A program made the position numbers and the translations under genes. This document shows positions 1 to 5,329 of a stretch of DNA of 8,057 nt, in pieces. Position 1 is the first letter of the stretch. Each line of letters opens with the position of its first letter. Location: contig HF990842.1 of NCBI GenBank assembly GCA_000432855.1, forward strand, positions 1 to 8,057, read 5' to 3'. The notes beneath the pieces are model-generated. The model did no database searches and had not been told where the DNA came from. It saw nothing but the letters and a program-made list of their open reading frames with translations. The DNA comes from Firmicutes bacterium CAG:822. GTDB lineage: Bacteria > Bacillota_I > Bacilli_A > RF39 > UBA660.

Positions 1-9
1 AGGTAAGCT

Positions 10-38
10 AATGTCAAAATTTATTTTGGCATTTTGTT
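10..38 (+). terminator. Rho-independent terminator of an upstream gene
   Basis: The arms AATGTCAAAA (10-19) and TTTTGGCATT (24-33) pair over ten positions with one G-U pair around a 4-base loop. A T-rich run (TTTTGTT, 32-38) follows. The gene it ends lies outside the window. The T-run is interrupted by a G, so strength is uncertain. Confidence 0.55.
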
Positions 39-52
39 CTATATCAAAAACA

Positions 53-81
53 TTGACAGAGACTCCCTAGGGGTATATACT
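53..81 (+). promoter_or_regulatory. Sigma-A promoter of the csoR operon
   Basis: A perfect -35 box TTGACA (53-58) is followed by a 17-base spacer and TATACT (76-81), one mismatch from consensus. Transcription should start near base 88, only about nine bases before the csoR start codon. The spacer contains the CCCTAGGG operator, so repressor and RNA polymerase would compete for the same DNA. Confidence 0.85.
63..76 (+). promoter_or_regulatory. Putative CsoR operator
   Basis: The segment CTCCCTAGGGGTAT has a perfect 8-bp palindromic core CCCTAGGG (65-72). Facing C-tracts and G-tracts flanked by TA are typical of the pseudopalindromic sites known for CsoR proteins. It sits entirely within the -35/-10 spacer of the promoter upstream of a csoR gene. 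Autorepression relieved by Cu(I) is inferred from position and family. Confidence 0.7.
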
Positions 82-96
82 TAAAATGGTGATAGT

Positions 97-399
97 ATGC
101 AAAATAGAGAAAAGAAAAACTGTCATAGATTAAAATATTATAATAGTGAAGATAAAAAGAAAGTTTTAAAAAGGCTTGCCGTAATTGAAGGCCAAATAAG
201 GGGAATTTCCAATATGGTTGATGAAGAGAGATATTGTAGTGATATCCTAATTCAAATCAGCTCTGTCGAAAGTGCTTTAAAAAGTTTATCTGATAGTATT
301 TTAGAAAATCATATGCGCTCTTGCATGACTGATGAAATAAAAAAAGGTAATTTAGAAGTCATCGATGAAATTACAACTATATTAAAAAGAAATAAATAG
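97..399 (+). CDS. csoR: Copper-sensing transcriptional repressor, CsoR family
   Basis: This 100-residue, all-helical protein belongs to the metal-sensitive repressor family (DUF156). The family signature RLAVIEGQIRGI (residues 26-37) is present. The Cu(I) ligand set appears as Cys47, His72 and Cys76, with the same C-x24-H-x3-C spacing as characterised CsoR proteins, and Tyr46 precedes Cys47. A His at position 72 argues for copper sensing rather than the persulfide sensor CstR, which lacks it. An additional Cys9-His10 lies in the N-terminal tail, and the second-shell Glu usually 16 residues after the last Cys is not exactly in place (Glu91 is one off). The start ATG is supported by GGTGAT (88-93) three bases upstream. 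It is first in an operon with a thioredoxin-fold and a B3/B4-domain gene. CsoR normally binds its operator as a tetramer and releases it on binding Cu(I). Confidence 0.88.
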   Translation: MQNREKKNCHRLKYYNSEDKKKVLKRLAVIEGQIRGISNMVDEERYCSDILIQISSVESALKSLSDSILENHMRSCMTDEIKKGNLEVIDEITTILKRNK

Positions 400-414
400 G
401 AAAGTGATGTTTGT

Positions 415-1098
415 ATGAACAATGATTTAAAGAAAAATAGTGTAAAAATAATTTTAAGTTTAATAGCATTAGTAATAGTTGCTATTGCGATTATCCTTTT
501 AAGACCAGATAGTATGTCTAATCGTTTTAAATTAGAATACGAATCTTTAAATGGTCAAAAAACCGATGACGGAAGAAAATATATGAAAGTAAATATTAGT
601 AATGATAATAAAATTGTTTACGTTGATTACGATACTGTATTTGATGTTTTAGATGACACAGGTGTTATATATTTTGGCTTTCCAGAATGTCCTTGGTGCC
701 GTAATGCCGCACCAGTTTTATTAGAAGCTGCTGAAGAATCCAGCATAGAACAAATTTACTATTTAAATAATCATGATGATCGCGATACAAAAGTTTTAAA
801 AGATGGTAAAGTAATAACTGAAAAAGAAGGAACATCTAATTATAATAAGTTATTAGAAAAATTAGGAGATAAAGCTTCAGTATATGAAGGATTAGAAGAT
901 AAAACCATCAAAAGGCTTTATTATCCTACCGTAATTTTTGTTAAAAACGGTGAGATAACTGACTATATTGAAGGTACTGTAGAATCACAGGAAGACCCAT
1001 ATACACCTCTCACTAAAGATCAAAGACAAGAATTAAAAGATAAATATAAAAGTGCCATCAGTAATTTGTTAAGCTGCGAACGAGATTCTAAATGTTAG
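415..1098 (+). CDS. Membrane-anchored thioredoxin-fold protein (CPWC)
   Basis: This 227-residue protein has an N-terminal membrane helix at about residues 12-29 with a positively charged leader, consistent with an uncleaved anchor and an outward-facing domain. The thioredoxin fold follows: strand and active site FGFPECPWC (87-95, redox pair Cys92/Cys95), and a probable cis-proline at Pro171 in LYYPT before the strand VIFV. It resembles Gram-positive thioredoxin-like proteins of the bacteriocin-transport-accessory type. A thiol-disulfide oxidoreductase role outside the membrane is inferred; the substrate is unknown. The C-terminus carries two more cysteines, Cys221 and the very last residue Cys227. 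The gene starts 15 bases after csoR, with AGGAAAGTGAT as a degenerate ribosome binding site. Co-transcription under CsoR suggests a copper or thiol stress role, since Cu(I) attacks extracellular thiols. The fold is well supported; the role is not. Confidence 0.8.
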   Translation: MNNDLKKNSVKIILSLIALVIVAIAIILLRPDSMSNRFKLEYESLNGQKTDDGRKYMKVNISNDNKIVYVDYDTVFDVLDDTGVIYFGFPECPWCRNAAPVLLEAAEESSIEQIYYLNNHDDRDTKVLKDGKVITEKEGTSNYNKLLEKLGDKASVYEGLEDKTIKRLYYPTVIFVKNGEITDYIEGTVESQEDPYTPLTKDQRQELKDKYKSAISNLLSCERDSKC

Positions 1099-1107
1099 AA
1101 GGGGGGG
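1099..1107 (+). promoter_or_regulatory. G-tract ribosome binding site deciding a start
   Basis: The sequence AAGGGGGGG follows the stop codon of the thioredoxin-fold gene directly and lies five bases before ATG 1113. This sets the downstream start at 1113 rather than at the in-frame ATG 1092, which lies upstream of the tract and inside the previous gene. A run of seven G is striking in such AT-rich DNA. Confidence 0.65.
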
Positions 1108-1112
1108 CAAGC

Positions 1113-1769
1113 ATGAATTTTAAAGTTGAACGTGAAGTTTTGAATTTAGGTTTAAAAGTTGTTGGAATTACTATTACTGGTTTAGATAATAAAATTAAGA
1201 CCAAGGAATTTTTAAAATTTAAAGACAAGGCTTATAAAGCTTTAAAAGAAAAATATAATAATTTTGATATTGAAACTGATTTAATTTTAAGAGGGTTCAA
1301 TGAATTACATAAAAAAATCGGCATCAAAAGAAGAAAAAACACTCCAATTAGTGAAAACATTCTCAAAAGATTTTTAAAAAACGCAAATTTACCATCATCA
1401 AACAAACTTGTAGAACTATGTAATATTGTCATATTAGATTCCAGATTATCAATCGGGATGCACGATATGAATAAAATAGATGGTACTGTAACTTTGAAGC
1501 AAGCCACATCTAATATATCTTATAATTTTTCAGAAGAAAGGACTATTAATCAAGGAGAATATATCTATACAGATAATAAAAACATATTATATCGATTAGA
1601 AGTCAATCAGAATCCAAAAACAATTGTGAGTGAAGATACAAAAAATATCTTTATAACAATAGAAGGTAATGAAGCTACAAGCGCTGAATATATTATGGAA
1701 GTCGCTAGTGAAATTATTGATTTAATAACATCATATTGCGGTGGTAATGCAAAGATAATATATAAATAG
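1113..1769 (+). CDS. Stand-alone B3/B4 tRNA-binding domain protein
   Basis: This 218-residue protein matches the B3/B4 domain family (COG3382 type), related to the editing region of the phenylalanyl-tRNA synthetase beta chain. Visible family features include a helical segment with FNELHKKIGI, then TPISENILKRFLK, then KLVELCNIVILDSRLSIGMHDMNKIDG and a late GEYIYTDNKNILYRLE strand pair. The end, EIIDLITSYCGGNAKI, is typical of the family. Stand-alone members are thought to bind or edit mischarged aminoacyl-tRNA, but many are uncharacterised, so substrate and reaction are unknown here. The protein is predicted cytosolic, with no signal or membrane segment. The start at 1113 is chosen for its G-rich ribosome binding site. 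It is the third gene of the csoR operon, an unexpected place for a tRNA-related protein. No convincing terminator follows. Confidence 0.75.
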   Translation: MNFKVEREVLNLGLKVVGITITGLDNKIKTKEFLKFKDKAYKALKEKYNNFDIETDLILRGFNELHKKIGIKRRKNTPISENILKRFLKNANLPSSNKLVELCNIVILDSRLSIGMHDMNKIDGTVTLKQATSNISYNFSEERTINQGEYIYTDNKNILYRLEVNQNPKTIVSEDTKNIFITIEGNEATSAEYIMEVASEIIDLITSYCGGNAKIIYK

Positions 1770-1899
1770 ATAAAAATAACCATAATTCGACATATTTTTA
1801 AAAATAATACCTTTATAATTATTGTATAAATATGCCTATTAATGGATGCCGAATATAAAGAAAAATGTCTAAAAAAAGTAAAGTAATTGACAAAAAAAG

Positions 1900-1928
1900 T
1901 TGTAAACTTAAAAACGGTATGCTATAAT
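1900..1928 (+). promoter_or_regulatory. Extended -10 promoter of the DUF1292 operon
   Basis: TTGTAA (1900-1905) is followed by 17 bases and a perfect TATAAT (1923-1928), preceded by TGC, giving an extended -10 (TGnTATAAT). The start of transcription should fall near 1935, just before the ribosome binding site GGAGGGG (1941-1947). The intergenic stretch 1770-1899 upstream holds AT-only inverted repeats and no gene that I can support. Confidence 0.75.
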
Positions 1929-1953
1929 TAAAAATAGAATGGAGGGGTTTTCT

Positions 1954-2217
1954 ATGGACGAACTACAAAAACTTAAAGTAAAACAATCCAATGGCGAAGA
2001 AAAAGAAGCTGAAATATTATTGTGTTTCCAATTAGAAAAAACTGGAAAAAAATACATACTATATACTTTTAATGAATTTGATGAAAAAGATATGGAAACG
2101 ATTCATGCTTCAATTTTAAACGAAAATGAAAATGGATATCAATTAGACAAAATTCCAGAAGATGAATGGAAAGAAGTCAAAGAAGTAATGCGTGAAATTA
2201 TTAGAAACGAGGAGTGA
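1954..2217 (+). CDS. DUF1292 family protein
   Basis: This 87-residue, acidic, cytosolic protein fits the DUF1292 family (YrzB-like), small proteins of Firmicutes with no established biochemical role. The family pattern is visible: a beta-rich first half that ends in the KKYILYTFNEFDE segment (positions about 32-44), then residues on DNA-side strand ILNENENGYQLDKI, then a C-terminal helix EDEWKEVKEVMREII. The start ATG 1954 is chosen because GGAGGGG lies six bases upstream; an in-frame ATG at 1939 lies before that site and at the predicted transcription start, so it is unlikely. It is the first gene of a two-gene unit, with a five-base gap before the coiled-coil gene. Usual DUF1292 neighbours such as ruvX are not here. 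Confidence 0.75.
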   Translation: MDELQKLKVKQSNGEEKEAEILLCFQLEKTGKKYILYTFNEFDEKDMETIHASILNENENGYQLDKIPEDEWKEVKEVMREIIRNEE

Positions 2218-2222
2218 TTTAA

Positions 2223-3740
2223 ATGATAGAAGCTGCAAGGAATGATGAAAATCTAGTAAAATTAAGTCGAAAAATGGGCGAAAAATTAAGAGGCTTTGTT
2301 CAAAAAGTTAAAGATGGAATAACAACAGTACCATATGTTCCTGGTGCTCTATTTGAACTGGCAAAACAACATAAAGCTGCAAAACAAAAAGCTAAAGAAG
2401 AACTTGAAACAACAGTTACTAGTCCAAAAGCGACAGAAACTAAAGAAGAAAAAACAGCAGTAGCTAAAATGCAAAAAGAAGAAACTGCTAAAAAGACTGA
2501 AGAAAATAACAAGAAAAAAGCTGCCGATTTAAATGAAACTGAAGTTGAAGAAAAAAAGGATGAAGCTCAACCTAAAAAAGATATGAAAAGCATTCATGGA
2601 CAAAACCTTGCTCAATTTATAAGTAAACAACCTAAAGAAGCAGAAGAAACAAGAGTCAAAGAAAATGAACCTATAGAGCCAGTAACCGTTGAAGTTGGGC
2701 CGCAAGTTGAACCAGAAGCAAAACATTCTGAAGAAAAGCCAAAAAAAGAGAAAAAAGACTTAAAAGATTTAACTGTTTTTGATACTTATCAAGATTATAA
2801 ATTTGCATACTTCTGGAACTATAAAATGAATAAATATGATGCTGATGTATTAGAAAAAGTTGCTAAAGATTATGCTAAGGAAGCTGACACAGCTAGATTT
2901 AGAACACTACTTACAGAAGCAGAATTCAACGAAAAGAAAGCTAAACAAGTAAAAGATAAAGAAATAGCTGATATTGAAAAAGCCCATCAAGAAGAAATGG
3001 CTGCTGCTGAAGAAAAACGTCAAGCTGATGTTCAAGCTGCAATCGATCAACGTCAAGCTGAAGTTGATGAGTTAAATGAAAAATTAGCAACAGCTAGATC
3101 TAAAAATAGAACACTAACTTCTAAATTAAAAATTGATAATGAAGCTTTAGAAAAAATTAAGGAAGCTGTCGCACCTCTTGGAATTGCTAAAATTGATGAA
3201 ATTATATCTTCAGCTGCTAATAAACGCCAAGGTATTGACGATAGAGCTGCCGAAAGAGAAAAAAATAAAGAAGAAAGCAAGTCTAAAGTTGAAAACGTTA
3301 CAGATTTTGATATTGAGACCGAAACTGATAGAATTATGAAACGAATCCATGAAAATGTGTATGGACCAGAAGAGCAAAAAAATGAAAGTAAAGAAGAAGT
3401 TGAATCTAAAATAGAAGAAAAAACAGAGGAGCCTAAAGACGCAGAAACTCCATCTACTAGTACAGAACCAGTTGAACCAAAAGAAGAACCAACTGTCGAA
3501 GAAGACAATAATTCATTAGTTAATGAATTAGCTAGCTATGATGAAGAGCCAAAAGAAGTAAGTACATCATCTGTTTTCGATACAACTACTCCAAATGTTG
3601 AATTCGAACCAGTACCATTCACACCATCTTGGAAACTAGGTTCAGTAGAAAATCAAATAAGCGCTCAAGATAATACCTCTGCTATAGATTTTACCCAAGT
3701 CTTAGATGACAGTAGTAAATCTAAAGGTAAAACAAGATAA
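2223..3740 (+). CDS. Uncharacterised Glu/Lys-rich coiled-coil protein
   Basis: I do not recognise this 505-residue protein. It has no cysteine and no signal peptide or membrane helix that I can see, so it is probably cytosolic. In order: a basic N-terminal segment (1-60) with an uncharged patch VPYVPGALFELAKQ; a low-complexity Lys/Glu/Thr-rich linker (about 60-180); a compact aromatic-rich segment starting VFDTYQDYKFAYFWNYKMNKYD (positions about 185-206); a long coiled coil (about 215-315) rich in A, E, K and Q with the near-repeat RQADVQAA/RQAEVDEL; then an acidic Pro/Glu/Ser-rich tail ending with PSWKLGSVENQISAQ and a basic end. The aromatic segment and the C-terminal motif look like the conserved interaction parts between spacers. 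The start is supported by GAGGAG (2209-2214) with eight-base spacing, overlapping the end of the DUF1292 gene. A scaffold or cytoskeletal role is only a guess. Confidence 0.8.
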   Translation: MIEAARNDENLVKLSRKMGEKLRGFVQKVKDGITTVPYVPGALFELAKQHKAAKQKAKEELETTVTSPKATETKEEKTAVAKMQKEETAKKTEENNKKKAADLNETEVEEKKDEAQPKKDMKSIHGQNLAQFISKQPKEAEETRVKENEPIEPVTVEVGPQVEPEAKHSEEKPKKEKKDLKDLTVFDTYQDYKFAYFWNYKMNKYDADVLEKVAKDYAKEADTARFRTLLTEAEFNEKKAKQVKDKEIADIEKAHQEEMAAAEEKRQADVQAAIDQRQAEVDELNEKLATARSKNRTLTSKLKIDNEALEKIKEAVAPLGIAKIDEIISSAANKRQGIDDRAAEREKNKEESKSKVENVTDFDIETETDRIMKRIHENVYGPEEQKNESKEEVESKIEEKTEEPKDAETPSTSTEPVEPKEEPTVEEDNNSLVNELASYDEEPKEVSTSSVFDTTTPNVEFEPVPFTPSWKLGSVENQISAQDNTSAIDFTQVLDDSSKSKGKTR

Positions 3741-3761
3741 AATAATTTACGCAGATATTTC

Positions 3762-3789
3762 AAGGCATCGAAAACTATCGATGCTTTTT
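3762..3789 (+). terminator. Rho-independent terminator after the coiled-coil gene
   Basis: The perfect 7-bp arms GCATCGA (3765-3771) and TCGATGC (3778-3784) enclose a 6-base loop. Flanking AAG and TTT extend the stem by three pairs, one of them G-U, and the T-run TTTTT follows. It lies 21 bases after the stop codon. Confidence 0.88.
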
Positions 3790-3790
3790 A

Positions 3791-3819
3791 TTGTAATTTA
3801 AAAGTCACTATGTTATACT
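3791..3819 (+). promoter_or_regulatory. Extended -10 promoter of the NfeD-SPFH operon
   Basis: TTGTAA (3791-3796), a 17-base spacer and TATACT (3814-3819) preceded by TGT form an extended -10 promoter. The -35 box starts two bases after the T-run of the previous terminator. The predicted start, near 3826, is two bases before the AGGAGGAG ribosome binding site (3828-3835). Confidence 0.75.
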
Positions 3820-3841
3820 ATAGAAGTAGGAGGAGATAATT

Positions 3842-4270
3842 GTGGAACAATGGTTAATATGGTTAATTCTAGTTATTTTACTTGCTTTAATTGAAATCAC
3901 AACTATTAATCTAACGACAATTTGGTTTGTCGCAAGTGGTATAATCGCTCTCATAGTTTCTCTATTTGTCGACAATTATATAATTCAATTTGGTATTTTT
4001 GTCATTGTCGGAGTCATATTATTAATTACAACTAAACCATTTTTAACAAAATTTATAAAGCAGCACAAAGTTAAAACTAATATCGATAGAATTATTGGTA
4101 TGACAGGTGTTGTTACTGAAAAAATAAGTAAAAATGAAGATGGTGAAGTCAAAGTTGATGGAAAAAAATGGACGGCATATGCGGACAAAACTATTAAAAA
4201 AGGCGATTTAGTTAAAGTCCTAGAAATTAAAGGGGTAAAAATAAAAGTTGAGAAAGTAGGAGATAAATAA
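3842..4270 (+). CDS. nfeD: Short NfeD-like membrane protein
   Basis: This 142-residue protein has the short NfeD layout. Hydrophobic helices lie at about residues 4-22 and 25-43, with a third at about 46-66. A soluble OB-fold domain follows (about 80-140), with the family segment IGMTGVVTEKI and the strands VKVDGKKWTAYADKTIKKGDLVKVLEIKGVKIKVE. NfeD proteins of this class partner with SPFH proteins, as in the E. coli QmcA-YbbJ pair, and are thought to support membrane microdomain assembly. The serine protease domain of long NfeD forms is absent. The start codon is GTG, supported by AGGAGGAG eight bases upstream. Its stop overlaps the start of the SPFH gene (TAATG), which indicates translational coupling and equal expression. 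Confidence 0.85.
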   Translation: MEQWLIWLILVILLALIEITTINLTTIWFVASGIIALIVSLFVDNYIIQFGIFVIVGVILLITTKPFLTKFIKQHKVKTNIDRIIGMTGVVTEKISKNEDGEVKVDGKKWTAYADKTIKKGDLVKVLEIKGVKIKVEKVGDK

Positions 4271-5172
4271 TGTCAGTATTAATTGTTATTTTAGTTTTAG
4301 TTTTAGTTATAATTATACCAAGTGTTAAAATAGTACCACAATCAATGTGCTATATCATTGAAAGATTAGGTTCTTATTATGCAACTTGGACCAATGGCCT
4401 TCATTTTAAAATACCTTTTATCGATAGATTTGCTAGCGTTGGCGCTATCAGCTTAAAAGAAAAAGTTCAAGATTTCCCGCCACAACCAGTTATTACCAAA
4501 GATAATGTTACAATGCAAATAGACACCGTTGTATATTACCAAATAACTGATCCAAAACTATATACATACGGTGTTGAAAGCCCAGTAAGAGCCATTGAAA
4601 ATTTAACTGCAACAACGCTTAGAAACATAATAGGAGAATTAGAGTTAGACCAAACATTAACATCTAGAGATATTATTAATTCAAAAATGCGTTCAATCTT
4701 AGATGAAGCTACTAATCCTTGGGGAATTAAAATTAATCGTGTTGAAGTTAAAAACATTTTACCGCCTCGTGATATCCAAGAAGCCATGGAAAAACAAATG
4801 CGTGCTGAAAGAGAGAGAAGAGAAAAAATCTTACAAGCCGAAGGTGAGAAAAAATCAAGCGTCTTAATCGCTGAAGGTAATAAAGAAAGCTTAATTTTAC
4901 AAGCTGAAGCTGCTAAAGAAGCTCAAATTAAAAGAGCGGAAGGTGAAGCTGAAGCAATCTTAAAAAGAAGTGAGGCCGAAGCTACTGCTATTAAAAATTT
5001 AAAAGCAGCTGGAGCTGATCAATCAGTTTTAACTTTGAGAAGTTTTGATGCTTTAGCTAATATGGCTAATGGCCAAGCTACAAAAATAATTGTTCCGTCT
5101 AATTTACAAGATCTTGCAACTTTAGGAACTACTTTATCTGAAATGTTTAAAGATACAAAAAAAAGCAAATAA
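4270..5172 (+). CDS. qmcA: SPFH/band-7 (stomatin/paraslipin, QmcA-like) protein
   Basis: This 300-residue protein has an N-terminal hydrophobic anchor (residues 2-16), an SPFH/band-7 domain (about 20-180), a helical region rich in Glu-Ala repeats (about 180-250), and a hydrophobic C-terminal segment. Family hallmarks are visible: VPQSMCYIIERLGSY, a GLHFKIPFIDR stretch, RNIIGELELDQTLTSRD, and the segment NPWGIKINRVEVKNILPP. These place it with the QmcA/paraslipin group, not with B. subtilis FloA-type flotillins. Such proteins form large membrane-attached cages or scaffolds that organise membrane domains and proteases such as FtsH. It starts inside the stop codon of the NfeD gene, with AGGAG (4258-4262) as the ribosome binding site. 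The hairpin of its terminator begins within its last codons. Confidence 0.88.
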   Translation: MSVLIVILVLVLVIIIPSVKIVPQSMCYIIERLGSYYATWTNGLHFKIPFIDRFASVGAISLKEKVQDFPPQPVITKDNVTMQIDTVVYYQITDPKLYTYGVESPVRAIENLTATTLRNIIGELELDQTLTSRDIINSKMRSILDEATNPWGIKINRVEVKNILPPRDIQEAMEKQMRAERERREKILQAEGEKKSSVLIAEGNKESLILQAEAAKEAQIKRAEGEAEAILKRSEAEATAIKNLKAAGADQSVLTLRSFDALANMANGQATKIIVPSNLQDLATLGTTLSEMFKDTKKSK

Positions 5173-5191
5173 TTAAACTATTTGCTTTTTT
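5159..5191 (+). terminator. Rho-independent terminator overlapping the SPFH stop codon
   Basis: A 13-bp stem runs from the A-tract and GCAAATA (5165-5171) to TATTTGC (5179-5185) and six T, with a 7-base loop. The left arm covers the last Lys-Ser-Lys codons and most of the TAA stop, so a terminating ribosome would cover it. The A-tract and T-tract symmetry would also allow function on the other strand. Confidence 0.85.
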
Positions 5192-5217
5192 GACATTTTT
5201 TATACATCATATATCTT
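5190..5217 (+). promoter_or_regulatory. Possible sigma-A promoter of the yqfC-dgkA operon
   Basis: A perfect TTGACA (5190-5195) overlaps the end of the terminator T-run. Sixteen bases later comes TATCTT (5212-5217), which matches the -10 at four of six positions. A start near 5224 would give a transcript carrying the mini-ORF and then yqfC. The -10 is weak, so readthrough from the NfeD-SPFH unit is an alternative source of ybeY and dgkA mRNA. Confidence 0.4.
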
Positions 5218-5238
5218 AAACTATATTTAGGTGATAAA

Positions 5239-5286
5239 ATGACTTATAAATATCATATATATGATGAAATGATAACTATTTATTAG
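5239..5286 (+). CDS. Possible 15-codon leader peptide MTYKYHIYDEMITIY
   Basis: A 15-residue open frame starts with ATG and is preceded by AGGTGAT (5229-5235) with three bases of spacing. That is the same arrangement as the start of csoR (GGTGAT-N3-ATG). Four of the fifteen residues are Tyr and three are Ile. It stops at TAG 5284-5286, 14 bases before the hairpin that covers the yqfC ribosome binding site, so a ribosome on the stop codon would reach the foot of that hairpin. It may be a regulatory leader, or chance in AT-rich DNA; the good ribosome binding site is the only positive sign of translation. Confidence 0.3.
   Translation: MTYKYHIYDEMITIY
5252..5265. repeat. 14-bp perfect palindrome, partly repeated upstream
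   Basis: ATCATATATATGAT is its own reverse complement. Its first nine bases, ATCATATAT, also occur at 5206-5214, next to the putative -10. A dimeric regulator could bind it, but alternating AT makes chance palindromes common here. It also lies inside the mini-ORF. Confidence 0.35.
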
Positions 5287-5314
5287 TATATTTAAGCTAT
5301 ATTACCCATAAAAT
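5286..5314 (+). promoter_or_regulatory. Candidate sigma-E (mother-cell) promoter of yqfC
   Basis: GTATATT (5286-5292), a 14-base spacer and CATAAAAT (5307-5314) match the B. subtilis sigma-E consensus (kmATATT, N14, CATACAmT) at all but one base in each box. The yqfC and yqfD genes belong to the sigma-E regulon in B. subtilis. A start near 5321 would leave a leader of about nine bases, beginning at the ribosome binding site itself. Whether this organism has sigma-E cannot be seen from the window. Confidence 0.5.
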
Positions 5315-5326
5315 TATATGGGTGAT
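5301..5326 (+). promoter_or_regulatory. Hairpin sequestering the yqfC ribosome binding site
   Basis: The arms ATTACCCATA (5301-5310) and TATGGGTGAT (5317-5326) pair over ten positions with one G-U pair around a 6-base loop AAATTA. The inner seven pairs, ACCCATA with TATGGGT, are perfect. The right arm contains the whole ribosome binding site GGTGAT (5321-5326), four bases before ATG 5330. In a long RNA the site would be hidden. The hairpin lacks a following T-run, so it is not a terminator. The left arm overlaps the -10 of the candidate sigma-E promoter, so a DNA operator is an alternative reading. Confidence 0.65.
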
Positions 5327-5329
5327 ATC

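Noticed and set aside
1092..1112. Upstream in-frame starts at 1092 (B3/B4 gene), 1939 (DUF1292), 5318 (yqfC) and 6705/6708 (VanZ)
   Set aside because: In each case a ribosome binding site lies downstream of the early start and just before the later ATG. The VanZ case is the least certain.
1814..1819. A TATAAT in the intergenic stretch after the B3/B4 gene
   Set aside because: No -35 lies at the right distance and no gene follows before the next promoter; expected by chance in AT-rich DNA.
1772..1854. Inverted repeats: AAAAATA/TATTTTT, the palindrome TATTTTTAAAAATA (1793-1806), and ATTCGACAT (1785-1793) facing ATGCCGAAT (1846-1854)
   Set aside because: The first two are A-T only and not stable terminators. 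The last has a mismatch and a loop of about 52 bases. None is strong enough to call.
1887..1892. A perfect TTGACA box
   Set aside because: It is 30 bases from TATAAT 1923-1928 and there is no -10 at 16-18 bases. TTGTAA 1900-1905 has the correct 17-base spacing.
1865..1927. A 20-codon open frame starting with ATG upstream of the DUF1292 gene
   Set aside because: It overlaps the -35 and -10 of a strong promoter and has no ribosome binding site, so it is very unlikely to be translated.
3053..3508. A 151-codon reverse-strand open frame, and other reverse-strand frames across the window
   Set aside because: They are shadows of real + strand genes, rich in Ser, Leu and Phe as expected opposite Glu/Lys-rich coding, and lack ribosome binding sites and family features.
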